The position numbers and the translations under genes were made by a program. A stretch of 64,000 bases of DNA from Omphalotus guepiniiformis (taxonomy: Eukaryota; Basidiomycota; Agaricomycetes; Agaricales; Omphalotaceae): assembly GCA_028554645.1 (NCBI GenBank), contig JAQOOI010000017.1:1054001-1118000 (forward strand). Reading direction: 5' to 3'. Under the pieces are notes generated by a model. The model was not told the DNA's origin. It worked only from the letters and a program-made list of their open reading frames with translations, and ran no database searches. This document shows positions 51,086 to 61,700 of the stretch, piece after piece. The stretch's first letter is position 1; each line of letters starts with the position of its first letter.

Positions 51086-51506
51086 GAGGTCGTAAACTTG
51101 CCAATCGGTCAGCTGCGGTTCGTCATACACGCACGACGCGGCATAGATTCAGCCAGTCTGGGTGACTGTTTTTTTTCCCTTCGTTTTGCATTGCACTTGT
51201 AGCAACCATACCCAAGCATTTTGCATTGTAGAATAGCCATGCATATATACACGAGGCCTGATAGTTATATTATTAATTGCAGCATGTGAAGCATGTGTTG
51301 GCCACAAAGCATTGGCCACAAGCTTTGTGCGAGAATCAACAGTTTTGGAGAAGATGCACAGCCACTGGATGACGCGGGTACAACCGAGATTTATTTTTTT
51401 GGGGACGAGCGTCTTACAGCATTACAGCAGCCTTGAGGTATAAACCCTTCTGCGGTCCTGTGTCGTAATTTGAATCGTTGCTTGTACACCACCAAGTACG
51501 CATATT
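51086..51506. other. Intergenic region with short repeats and a possible stem-loop
   Basis: 421 bases. Doubled AGCATGTGA (about 51281-51298) is followed by doubled TTGGCCACAA (about 51298-51321). CACAAAGC (51303-51310) pairs with GCTTTGTG (51322-51329), giving an 8-bp stem. It lies about 220 bases past the kinase stop, so a 3' UTR or processing role is possible. No gene is supported. Confidence 0.4.
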
Positions 51507-52370
51507 ATGTCCTCCTCCTCGAGGGATTCTCCTTCCAATTCTCGTCCTTCTCACAAGCGTCATTCTTCCTCCTCCTCGTCTCGTACGACCTTGAAGCATA
51601 TTCGCAATTTCGATCTACAACAGAGCCTGGAAGAGGCAAAGTGCGAGATGCCTACTTCCTCCTCATCGACTTCGACTTCAGGGGGTCCTCGTATAAACAA
51701 GACTTCGTGGATTATGTCTTCTGTTCGGAAGTCACTTAATGTTTCTTATCCTACAGCACCGAAGAGGCAGCCTCAGATAAATATCGACGTGAGTTGTTCT
51801 CAAGCTCGGCTAGTCCTATCCTAATATTGATTTATTGCCTTAAATCAGAGACGGGGCATGTATTCTACTCCCGAAGAGCGCGACGTGCAACTGGCATCGC
51901 GTTTTCGGCGCAATGACCCCTCTTCTTCACCCCCTACCGTCGAGCAAATAGCCATGGGTCTTCATATTTCTCGAACGCCTCATCTCAGACCTCCATTTCC
52001 TCAACGCGCACCAGGCACTGCTGCGCCGCATCATCGTTCTACTCCTCCTCTACCACCTCCGCCCACGCGTTCCTCTCTAAAGAAACCGCCGGCATCTCTA
52101 AGTAACCCTGGGCTGTTGACACCTTCTGCTTCATCTACCACCGTGACATCCTCCAATACCTCGTCCAATTTTCACTCTAATCATTCTTTCGCGTCTCTAA
52201 AAATGCGTATGTCACGCTTCTTACCTGGGTCGCTATCGTCGTCTGCGCCCTCTTCCATACTCTCGTCTCCTATTTCTTCTCCGAGACAGAGCACGTCTGA
52301 TTTTGTCTCCCCACCAAGCCCCAAGAAGGCTGTTCGATTTTCTGCCCCTGATCTGGAACCAGAGGAATAA
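51507..52370 (+). CDS. Ser/Pro-rich conserved hypothetical protein
   Basis: Two exons (51507-51788, 51849-52370) give 267 aa. The N-terminus is Ser-rich. A basic, conserved-looking core lies right after the intron: RRGMYSTPEERDVQLASRF, then PPTVEQIAMGLHISRTPH. The rest is Pro/Ser low complexity ending in SPKKAVRFSAPDLEPEE. No catalytic motif or membrane segment is visible. The core looks like a short conserved motif in an otherwise disordered, probably phosphorylated regulatory protein (many SP sites). I do not know its function. The spacing from the flanking kinase and DnaJ genes does not suggest a shared role. Confidence 0.75.
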
Positions 52371-52819
52371 ATGTTGTACGGGGAGGACGAATGGCATATA
52401 TGACATACATCGGTGACACTGTAGCATTTTCATTCTAGTATCCTTATTCGTTTCACTTCACTAAATTACTTTGTTGCTGAGTTTTGGTACACATTGTCGG
52501 AGGACCTGGTACTACTCGTTACTGCTTTAAGAAGCTTTTCATGATCATGTATAGATAGATACCTGTCACATTACTAGTAGAAACACTGCTGTATTACGCC
52601 ACGAAATGAGAACTTGTATATTGCAGCGAGCGCAGCCAGACTGGCTCATCCGCGTGACGTCAACGTCACTTGCCGCCAAGGGCTGCCGCTCAGTGCAGAC
52701 TCAGTTGAACTTTGCAGCTGTGCAGTGCCACTTTTGATTTGATTCCTACTTATTATTGTCTCTCTTCCTTTCTCTTCCATAACTACTCTTCAGACGATCT
52801 ATATCACGACTTTCACTTC
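52371..52819. other. Intergenic region upstream of the DnaJ gene
   Basis: 449 bases. GTGACGTCAACGTCAC around 52656-52671 is a near-perfect palindrome containing TGACGTCA, the consensus for CREB/ATF-type bZIP proteins. A pyrimidine-rich stretch (52757-52790) precedes the DnaJ start. No gene is seen. Confidence 0.5.
52656..52671. promoter_or_regulatory. CRE-like palindrome upstream of the DnaJ gene
   Basis: The run GTGACGTCAACGTCAC contains TGACGTCA, the classic CRE/ATF half-site pair, and is itself an imperfect palindrome. It is about 150 bases upstream of the DnaJ ATG. Stress-type bZIP factors use such sites in fungi; action here is inferred. Confidence 0.45.
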
Positions 52820-55094
52820 ATGGCTCCTGTAGAAACCGAATACTATGACTTGGTGCGCGATTTTTATTTTATTCATCTCTTTACAAGCCTAATTCTATGT
52901 TTTTCTTCAGCTCGATGTTCCTGTCGATGCTGACGACAATCAACTCAAGAAAGCTTATCGAAAGCAGGCGATAAAGGTCTGTTCTACAAGGTAGCTGTAA
53001 AGGAAATGGCTGAGCCACCCATGTCCGTAGTATCATCCCGACAAGAACCCTTCGGCAGATGCGGAGGAAAAGTTCAAGGACATTAGGTACGCTGCATTGA
53101 TTATTACGAGCTTTTTGAGACTTGGGTTTAATCTTATGGGATAGCAAAGCCTATCAAGTTCTTTCTGACCCCGTAAGTCCCTTCGAACCGAGGGATAAAA
53201 ATCACAGAAGCTCATCTATGTGAAAAGAATTTGCGAGCGGTATACGATAAGAACGGGAAGTCTATGGTGGGTATCAACGGTCGTTCAGAGCATGCACCCC
53301 TTGACTTCGTCGGTCGTAGGTGGACAAAGAAGGTGGTATCAATATGGAGGATGCTGCCGGATTCTTTGCCAACGTATTTGGTGGAGAAAGATTCGTTGAC
53401 TATGTGCGTCCCTCTTTTTATCTGTCTGGTCCCACTTGTCTCATTTTCAAATCTCATACTTCTTGATGTATTTGTCTATTCAATCAGATTGGAGAAATTT
53501 CTATCATGAAGGATATGACGAATGCCGCCACCGCTATGATGACAGATGAGGAAAAGGCTGACATAGAGAAGCAGCTTAATACAGACAAAGCCTCGACGAC
53601 GCCGCCTACACCTGTAGCAGGTGGTGACTCTCCCTCTCCCCCACAAACTGTTAGTACTCCGACGGAACCTGCACCAGAGTCAACTGCTCCGGCGTCTACT
53701 GCTCCGGCGTCTACGTCTACGTCCACTCCACCAACCCACCCAGAAGTCTCTGAGCATCCCACTACCGATTCTTCTCTCGTTCCGCATGGAGAAACACCTG
53801 CTGCGTCGCCTTCGCCCTCGCCGTCCCTATCGCCTAGTGCGAAAGAGAAGGAGAGGGTAGAGCGGGAAAAGGAAGCTGCACGAAAACGCAAGATCACCGC
53901 CGAACAGAAGGAGAAACTTCGCGAGCAGGAGAAGGAGCGGCGGAAGATTATGGAAGCGAGAATAGCGATGCTTACGAAAAAGATGGTTGAAAGATTAAGG
54001 CCCTTTGTAGAGGCGAAGCATCCTGGAGATAAAGACGACCCCGAGACACTGGCTTTTGAAGCAAAGATGAAGAGGGAGGCCGAGGACCTCAAGCTAGAGA
54101 GTTTCGGTGTTGAAGTACGTATGATTCTTTTAGCATCTTGTCCGCGGGACATGATAATTAACTTCTTTTAGCTGCTTCATACGATTGGAAACGTCTACAT
54201 GATGAAAGCAACATCGTTCTTGAAGTCAAGAAAGTTTTTGGGCATGTAAGGCTTTCTGTCCCTTGCGGTGTTGATATATTACTCATGTTGACCAGTCCCG
54301 GGTTTTTCTCTCGCTTAAAAGAGAAGGGGGCTTTAGCCAAAGATGTCTGGGGAGTAATTGGTAGCGCGTAAGCATTCGGTTTGTCCAGCGGGAAGATTGA
54401 CAGGCTTATGATTTGCCCTTCAGCCTGAGTGTTCGAGATGTGATGCTTGTGAGTAGAATGACGCGTCCGATTTGAGCAAGCTTGCCCACACGATGTTCCT
54501 TTTCGTAGGAAATGGAAAAGCTTCAAGCCAAAGGCGAGGTTGGAGAGGAAGAATTAAGAGCTCTAGAGATGGACGTTACCGGCAAGGTAAATGTCACGCT
54601 GCTCATCGGTGAAACTGGTGCGAAAGACTTCATCTCCTCGTTAGATTATGCTCGCTTCGTGGCGGGGTGCTCGGTTAGAAGTGATACAAGTACTGCGAGA
54701 GGTGGTCGATAATGTTCTCAAGGAGCCGGGCGTATCTGATCAAGTACTAGTCAACCGGGCCAAGGTGAGGTTTTTTTGAAATCTCCTCACATGCTGGGAT
54801 CTTAATACGACGTAGGGTCTGATGTTGACGGGCGCTATCTTCAAAGCCACAGAACCCGATGAATCCGATGCGGACAGACGTGAATTAGAGCGGTATTGAT
54901 TCATATTTCTCACTCATCTGACCGCTATGTTGATGACGTGCACTGTTTTCAGAATGGTTGCCGAAGCTGCGCAGCCCAAGACTAAGCATCATGCCTCGAG
55001 GTCACCGAAAGGCAAGAAAGAGGACACACATAAAGCACATACGAAGGAAGCAGCGAAAGAAGCCACTTCTGAACCGGAGTCGACGGTTCCTTGA
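52820..55094 (+). CDS. DnaJ/Hsp40 co-chaperone with DnaJ-X domain (CAJ1/DJP1 type)
   Basis: Fourteen exons (52820-52852, 52911-52976, 53031-53086, 53145-53172, 53228-53266, 53320-53403, 53488-54114, 54172-54245, 54296-54367, 54424-54448, 54509-54586, 54645-54764, 54816-54892, 54953-55094) give 506 aa. The J domain (YYDLLDVPVDADDNQLKKAY, then IKYHPDKNP with intact HPD) is complete at residues 8-70. FFANVFGGERFVDYIGEISI follows, then a Ser/Thr/Pro-rich linker and a charged helix (EKERVEREKEAARKRK). The C-terminal half (FLGIPGFFSRLKEKG, MLASWRGARLEVIQVLREV) is the DnaJ-X domain. Such proteins stimulate Hsp70 and in yeast CAJ1/DJP1 assist membrane and peroxisomal protein import. There is no signal peptide or membrane segment. 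A CRE-like site lies upstream. Confidence 0.92.
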
Positions 55095-55579
55095 GGTATC
55101 ACTTGTGAATTGAGGGCATCTCTGTTTTGTTGTCCCCTCCATTTTTTTCTCTTATATTGCCAAGGTTGTCACGAACTCATGATATCTCATAGTCTACATA
55201 ATGCTTGTTTTAGTTATGGAAGTTCGGATTTATGTTTATAACAAGGGATTTCGTATTAATGATGCAGACCCATCTCGTCAGTCCTTGCGGTAGCGCAGAG
55301 TTCGATGAAAGATCGATAGGTATGTACTTCGATAGTCAGCAGCAGCACAATTGTTGTATAGCTTAAGGTCAAACTCGTCAAACAGAGGCCCCGAAACAGT
55401 ACATGAATATGAATTGAATGCTTTCATGATGCGTCCTTTATAGGTAGGTTCATAACAGGCATGTTAATGATGCATAGTCCGGTTGAAGACATCGAAATCC
55501 TGACTCCATTGATTTACACTTGCGACCCAAGAAGGCCAGAGAAGGATTGTTTCATCTACATCAAGATCAGTTTGTGCAA
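55095..55579. other. Convergent intergenic region
   Basis: 485 bases between the DnaJ and M20 3' ends. AT-rich, no gene or repeat recognised. Confidence 0.5.
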
Positions 55580-57684
55580 TTAAATGAGCCAGGCCATTGT
55601 GCAGACCTCTTCAAAGAGCTTGTCATCCTGAAGTATTCGTAGTGAGGTCAACGCCAAGCCCCGTGTGACAGTCATAGTGGCTTCGTGGGCTTCTTTCGTG
55701 GCAGACGCTCGTGCGAAGGCAGGTGTATGGTTTCCACCGTTCAATTCGGTGGGAATGGCTGTATGGCGGGAGTTAGCGTGCATTACATAGAGGGTGGGTA
55801 AGTAAGGAAGCCGTACCAAAGGATGGGTGTAAAGATGGAAGACCTATCGGGTTTACCCAGATTCAGAGAAATCCAAATAGAAATGTGAGAGACACATACG
55901 ATAGGAAACATTACCCTTGACTCATTTAAGTAAGTTTAGGACTTGAAAATGGATCGTGAGGGTGCACTTACAAAGTCCGTCGAAGCCGTGGACCCATTTG
56001 AAAGTCCATGGAACCCGTAATATGTTTTCATGACATCACGAAAAACGCCGGCAAGAGTAGAATTGTTTTTCAGATCGTTATAGGGTGAATCTAGTTTGAG
56101 CTTGACTTTACATCCAGTAGCTAGTGCAGCGGCTCTGAGAGAAAGTTGATCGACGGCAACTCAACGGTAGCAAATAAGGACCATACTCAAAGCAATTGAT
56201 AACCCTTTCAGTGAAGGTGGTTAATTCCGTATAGATCGGTGCACGGACTATCCAGTGTAACTTGGAGTAATCGGGAATCACTAAGTGTGATCACTTGGGT
56301 CAGCGATTCATAGGAAAAGTATAGAGTATACAAACCGTTTGGCGCCCAATGCTTTCCTTCAATTGTACCATGTACACGATGATCAGGTTTCATCTGTTGC
56401 CGAAGTACCGAAAGACTTGAATAAGCCAGAAAAGCTGCATCCAACGCATTTGTCCCTTCCCTACGGTCTGTTAGAGAGAGAGAGAGGTCGCTGTATTTGA
56501 ACTACCGAAAGGCTTACCAGGGAGCCCCACCCGCGTGAGCGCTGCCCATTTGATCAGCAGATGGAAGCAGGTGAGATAGTGCGGATCCAGACAGCCAGAC
56601 CTTTTACCAAAATACTCGACTTCCAGGGATTGTAAGGCGAGTGATGGACCTATATCAAAAGATTGAGGAGGGCCGGGTGATGGATGACACCTGTGTTCTT
56701 GTCAACTCGAGCAACACAGTACTATCTGCGATACTTACATGATACAAAAGTCCATATCCTGATATCCTCCGCGGTCGAGAAGGATAATCTTGCCCCCTCC
56801 ACCCTCCTCAGCTACAAAAATTAGAAGTTGAAAACCATCAGAAGCTAGGAGTGCATACCTGGTGTCCCTAAGAGGACAATCTTGCCTGGAATGTCGTGCG
56901 CTTCCAGCGCAGCCTTCAAGGCAATTGCTACTCCACAGCCGCTGGCGGCGATGAGATTGTGACCACAGGCGTGGCCAATTCCTGGGAGAGCGTCCATCTC
57001 TATAATGCCCGATTTCAGGTCAATATGACACGTAGGTACAAGGAAGAACATCTATTGATACCCGAGTTAATGCCAACGACTCTCCCCCCAGTTCCCTGTG
57101 TATATTCAGCTCTCCATGCCGTGTCAAGGCCAAGATAACCTTTGGTAATCTTGAAACCGTGACGTTCGAGGAACCCCGTTAGAATATCACAGGCGAACCT
57201 AGTACGGGCGATGTTAAAACCAATGCGTAAGCTCGTGGACAAACTATATCAGACCGTTCTTGAAATTGGACCTCTGGATGGCCTTGGAGTGTCAATGAGT
57301 ACAGACCCGAGTATCTTAAAAGGAGGGATATTTACCGTGGATGTCCAAGCTGAGTTTGCGTAACTGAGGATCAAGTTCATCCAGCTTGTTGTTTATGGTT
57401 CGTTCCACGTCAGTCATGGATAGTACCTCATCCTTAGGTGTGTAAGGGGGCAAACATGAGTCTGGCGACCAGTACTTGGGTTGGGGACCGTAGCTGAAGT
57501 CACACGCAGGACTGAAATAAACGAGTTCACTCTTCTCGTCGACGGACGATATAGAGGGGCCTATGGAAGGCCTTTGCGAGATGACAACTTGCTCAGGGAT
57601 ACGAGAACGACGGACGAGAGATTTGAGGATACCAGAGAAACACCCAATGCGCGAGTCGTCCATGTCGTCCGGAGTGGCAGGCAT
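55580..57684 (-). CDS. M20 family metallopeptidase/amidohydrolase (PM20D2-like)
   Basis: Thirteen exons (57684-57336, 57282-57255, 57198-57062, 56999-56859, 56811-56739, 56690-56601, 56541-56518, 56460-56336, 56280-56187, 56134-55972, 55915-55900, 55843-55817, 55758-55580) give 481 aa. After about 70 disordered residues, the catalytic core shows NSEMDALPGIGHACGHN (first Zn ligand), TPAEEGGGGK with the catalytic Glu pair, CHPSPGP, SAHAGGAPWEGTNALDA (dimerisation-lid region) and GGNHTPAF near the end. These are the M20 di-zinc and acid/base residues, all present. PM20D2-type enzymes hydrolyse dipeptides or N-acyl amino acids in the cytosol. No signal peptide is seen. The minus gene is divergent from TOR with about 1.07 kb between starts. 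Confidence 0.9.
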
Positions 57685-58750
57685 GAGGAAAGAGCAATAA
57701 GAGTGAACCTGGATTCGACCCTGATAGGTGCAAACTGGCGCAGCATGATATCATTTAAGAGGAGATAAAATCTTTGGAAATTCTGCATGTGCGCTGGACG
57801 ATCGCTAACTGTTACACTTCTTTGATCCCGATCATCTCCTTTTCCGCCGAAACCGGATTTGAGTCAGCGCGCTACGGGATGTCCGGTGCCCGCTCGTCCT
57901 AAGAGGTGCCTGGGTATTGGCCAGAGCATCGCCGGTATCCTAGAGCATCGCCCGCCGTATCTATAAGAATTGCTTAATTGATGCACGATGGAGCGCAGGT
58001 CGGAGTGTAAGAGAGCATTCTGCGGCCAAGATCCAAAATTGAGACCAGACAGTTGCATACAGACACAGACAGAACTTGCTCTGCCCGTGGCCGACGGACG
58101 AATGACGGACGTCAAGAGTGTCGGGTCTCGTTCGCATCCGCGTGCCGAACTCGTAAATCCGACAAAGAGTTGCCAATATAATGACTGAAACACTTCACAG
58201 GCCATGCCCTTCCGGAACTCAGTGAACAAGTTCACAAGCTGCAGCACCAACAGGGGAAACCGTGGGGGTGAGGTGGCAGATAGAAGGGCCAGTCTCGGGT
58301 CAGCTGCACATTGGAGAGGAGTTGGTTACTACGTGACCCCCCCAGGGTTTCTCGCTTTGTGTCATTAGCCCAGTCTTCTCGCCCACGATCATGGGATTGG
58401 AAGAGTTTCTTATCTGAAGTCGCGTTGAAAAGCAGGGTTTAAATTACACATTGATGAATGCTTACCACAGCAGCCAGGCCGAGTCGCGTTAAATCCACGA
58501 ATTTCGATGTCAGGAAGACTAGTTCGATAGAAGAGAACGTAAACAGGATCTCTGGCTCTCTGTGTGGGGAGGTGGGGTAATGAAGCGTTTGATCCTCGGT
58601 GCTAATTAGGAAACGCAGTCAAAGCAAGAAATCAGAAAAAAATTCTGACACGTGTAAAGGCGATGGCTTTTGCGATCAATAAAGTCAAATAAGAGTCACG
58701 GTCACGGTCACGACCATTTTGTCACTACAGCTGGGCGTATAGAAACAGTC
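57685..58750. other. Divergent region between the M20 gene and TOR
   Basis: 1.07 kb between two divergent starts; it should contain both promoters and the TOR leader. Three direct GTCACG copies sit at 58695-58712. The 128-aa minus frame at 57864-58250 has no motif and is probably chance. No other feature is seen. Confidence 0.5.
58695..58712 (+). promoter_or_regulatory. Three tandem GTCACG hexamers in the TOR leader or promoter
   Basis: Perfect head-to-tail GTCACG triplet 38 bases before the TOR ATG. The motif contains a GTCAC core used by some fungal bZIP or bHLH factors. It may equally be leader sequence. Function is inferred from position. Confidence 0.3.
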
Positions 58751-61700
58751 ATGGCGTCTGCTATGCAGACCGTTCAGACTGATGTCCTAACCACTATATT
58801 TCAAGGCCTCAAAAGCAAGACACCTGAAACACGTCTACAGTCCGCCGTGGAACTTCGTCGCTATGTTCGCCCAACTTGCATCATGTATTCGACCAGTCAC
58901 TGAAGCTCGTTCTCTACAGGTCGCGACTACTGTGGCGGAGATGTCTTCGGATACTGCTGCGAAGCTTTGGGACGACAATATCAACAGACGCATCTTTGAT
59001 TTAATGCATAGCCAAAATACTTCCGAGAACTTTGGTGGATTATTGGCGATCGGTATGTTCCGTGGACTACAACAGTACAACCTCCCATCTCAACGTTTCG
59101 TTTCAACATGCAGACCATCTACTGGAAATCGATGGTGAAGAAACAATAGAGTCAAAGCGCAACCTATTCAGGTTCTACAACTACGTCAAACATCTTCTTC
59201 CCAACCCCGATGTCAACCTGATGCTTTCCGCGTCTAAAACTCTAGGCAAAATTGCGGAAATAGGTGGTTCGGCTTTCGGAGAGCGCTTCATGGACTTTGA
59301 GGTTCCTGCAGCAATCGAACTCATGCATCCCGATAAGCAGGAATCTCCTAGATACGCTGGCGTACTGATTCTGAAGGAACTCGCGAGAAATAGTCCAAAC
59401 TATTTCCATTCCCATATCAATATGGTGTTTGAGAACATTCAGGTACCCCTGCGAGATCAAAGAGTCATCGTCCGTGAAGGCGCAGCTGAACTATTAGCCG
59501 CATGCCTCGAGATTGTTACGCAACGTGAGCGTCAGACACGCAGTCCTTACTTGACAAAGATCTTGGGGGAGGCACAGTCTGGCCTCAAGCATTCTCAACC
59601 TGAGATTATTCACGGGTCTCTGCTCACGTATCGTGAGCTGTTATTACATGCCGGGATGGTAAGCTTTAGTATCTCAGTCGGATCTGTAACTGATCGTCGT
59701 GGTCGTACTCTACAGTTCATGAGGGAGACATTCATGGACACAGCTGAACAAATTCTCCGATTCAAGTCTCATAGGGATAGTCTGGTCCGCAAAATGGTCA
59801 TCACGATGATTCCTTCGTTGGCCGCCTATGACACGCAGACATTCACCGAACACTTCCTTCACAAAGCCATGGCACATCTACTAACTCAGTTGGACAAATC
59901 TAATGAGCGTCATTACGGTTCGTACTCTATTTTCGATCACGCTTTTCACTCACATGTTCTGTATAGCATTTATTGCCATTGGTCACACTGCTACCGCTGT
60001 GGGCAGTGATATGAAGCCTTTCTTAGAGTCTATCATGAAGCAAATCAAGGCGGGGTTACAAGCTCGAGGGTATGCCTTGCATACGTTCCATTCTCCTTTC
60101 TCATGGTGCCTTATAGGAGGAAAAATGCCTTATCCGAAGAACCGATTTTCCAATGCGTAGGAATGCTAGCTTCAGCTGTGGGCCCAAATTTGACGAAGTT
60201 GCTACACGATCAACTGGACTTAATGTTTGCATCTGGCTTGAGCGAACCTCTCCGTCAAGCACTCGCGGCTATTGCACGCCACATACCCCCCTTACTGAGG
60301 ACCATTCAAGGTTTGTGTACCCAGCTGTCTTCAAAGCATCTTGCGCATATGTTCACACATTTTACGCTCATCAGAACGCCTACTGGATCTTTTGTGCGTA
60401 ATTTTGAGCGGACAGCCTTACAAGCCATTAGGAGCGCCTCCTTCATTGGGTAGAAGCGAAGCGACTGCAATGAGCAGAGATCTCAATGTTTCTCAAGTTC
60501 ATATCCTCCTTTATGGTTCCGGGTTTTCTAGCTAACTAGAGGAGTTAGGTTGCCGCAAATGCAAATGGGAAAGATCCTGAGCTATTGACTCTGGCGCTAT
60601 CAACATTGGGTTCTTTTGATTTTAGCGGTAAGTGGGCCTTTCTTTTTTGAATGTCGTTACTGAGCAAATGCCAGGACATACATTGAACGAGGTCGTCCGC
60701 AGCTGTGCGTTGCCATACTTAGAAGATGACCATGCTGAAGTGCGGCGAGCTGCTGCTCTAACATGTTGTCGTCTCTTCGTACGAGACCCGATTTGCTATC
60801 AAGCAAGCAGTCATGCTATCGAAGTCATTAGTGATGTCCTTGACAAATTGTTGACAGTTGGCATCGCTGATCCAGGTGAATCTCCATGTCTTCTGTAAAT
60901 GATTGCAATTAAATGAATATGTTGTAGACCCCTCGATCAGGCAGACCGTCCTATCGTCCTTACACGAGAGGTTCGACAAGCATCTTGCTCAAGCAGAGAA
61001 TGTTCGATCATTGTTCATTGCCCTCAACGACGAGGTATTCGAGAACCGAGTTACTGCTGTGACTTTAATAGGACGGCTCGCGAAGCACAATCCAGCTTAT
61101 GTCATGCCATCTTTACGAAAGGCTCTCATTCAGCTATTGACAGAGCTGGAGTACTCCACTGTACGGTAAGAGGAATTTGTTCAATATCTAAATCTGAGGT
61201 TCACGCCCAGCTTAGCCGTAGCCGTGAAGAGTGCACTCGCCTTTTAACTCTCCTAGTCAGCGCCACCCAGCGTATCATCAAACCCTACGCTCTTCCGATG
61301 CTGCGTGTATTGTTGAAGAAAGCCAATGATCCTAACCCAACAGTTGCAGCCAATATTCTGATGTGTCTCGGAGAGCTGACGTGCGCAGGGGGTGAAACTG
61401 CAATGTCAGATATACAAGAACTCATGCAGGTGATAATGTCCAAACTGTCAGATACATCTCTGATCAAACGAGATGCTGCTTTACACACGCTCGGGCAAGT
61501 GTGCTCCAGTACAGGATATGTCATTACACCGTTGGTTGACCACCCTCAACTACTGCAAGTACTCTGGAAAATTTTACGCACGGAACCGGCTCAAGCTGTT
61601 CGACGGGAGGTGGTGAAAGTGCTAGGTATTTTGGGAGCCGTTGACCCGTATAGACGCAAAGTAGTTATCTCGTTTTGATTATTCTGTTACTCTTGCTGAA

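Noticed and set aside
53484..54152. 222-aa minus-strand open frame opposite the DnaJ gene
   Set aside because: Composition is Ser/Gly/Val low complexity, the mirror of the Ser/Thr/Pro linker in DnaJ, with no domain.
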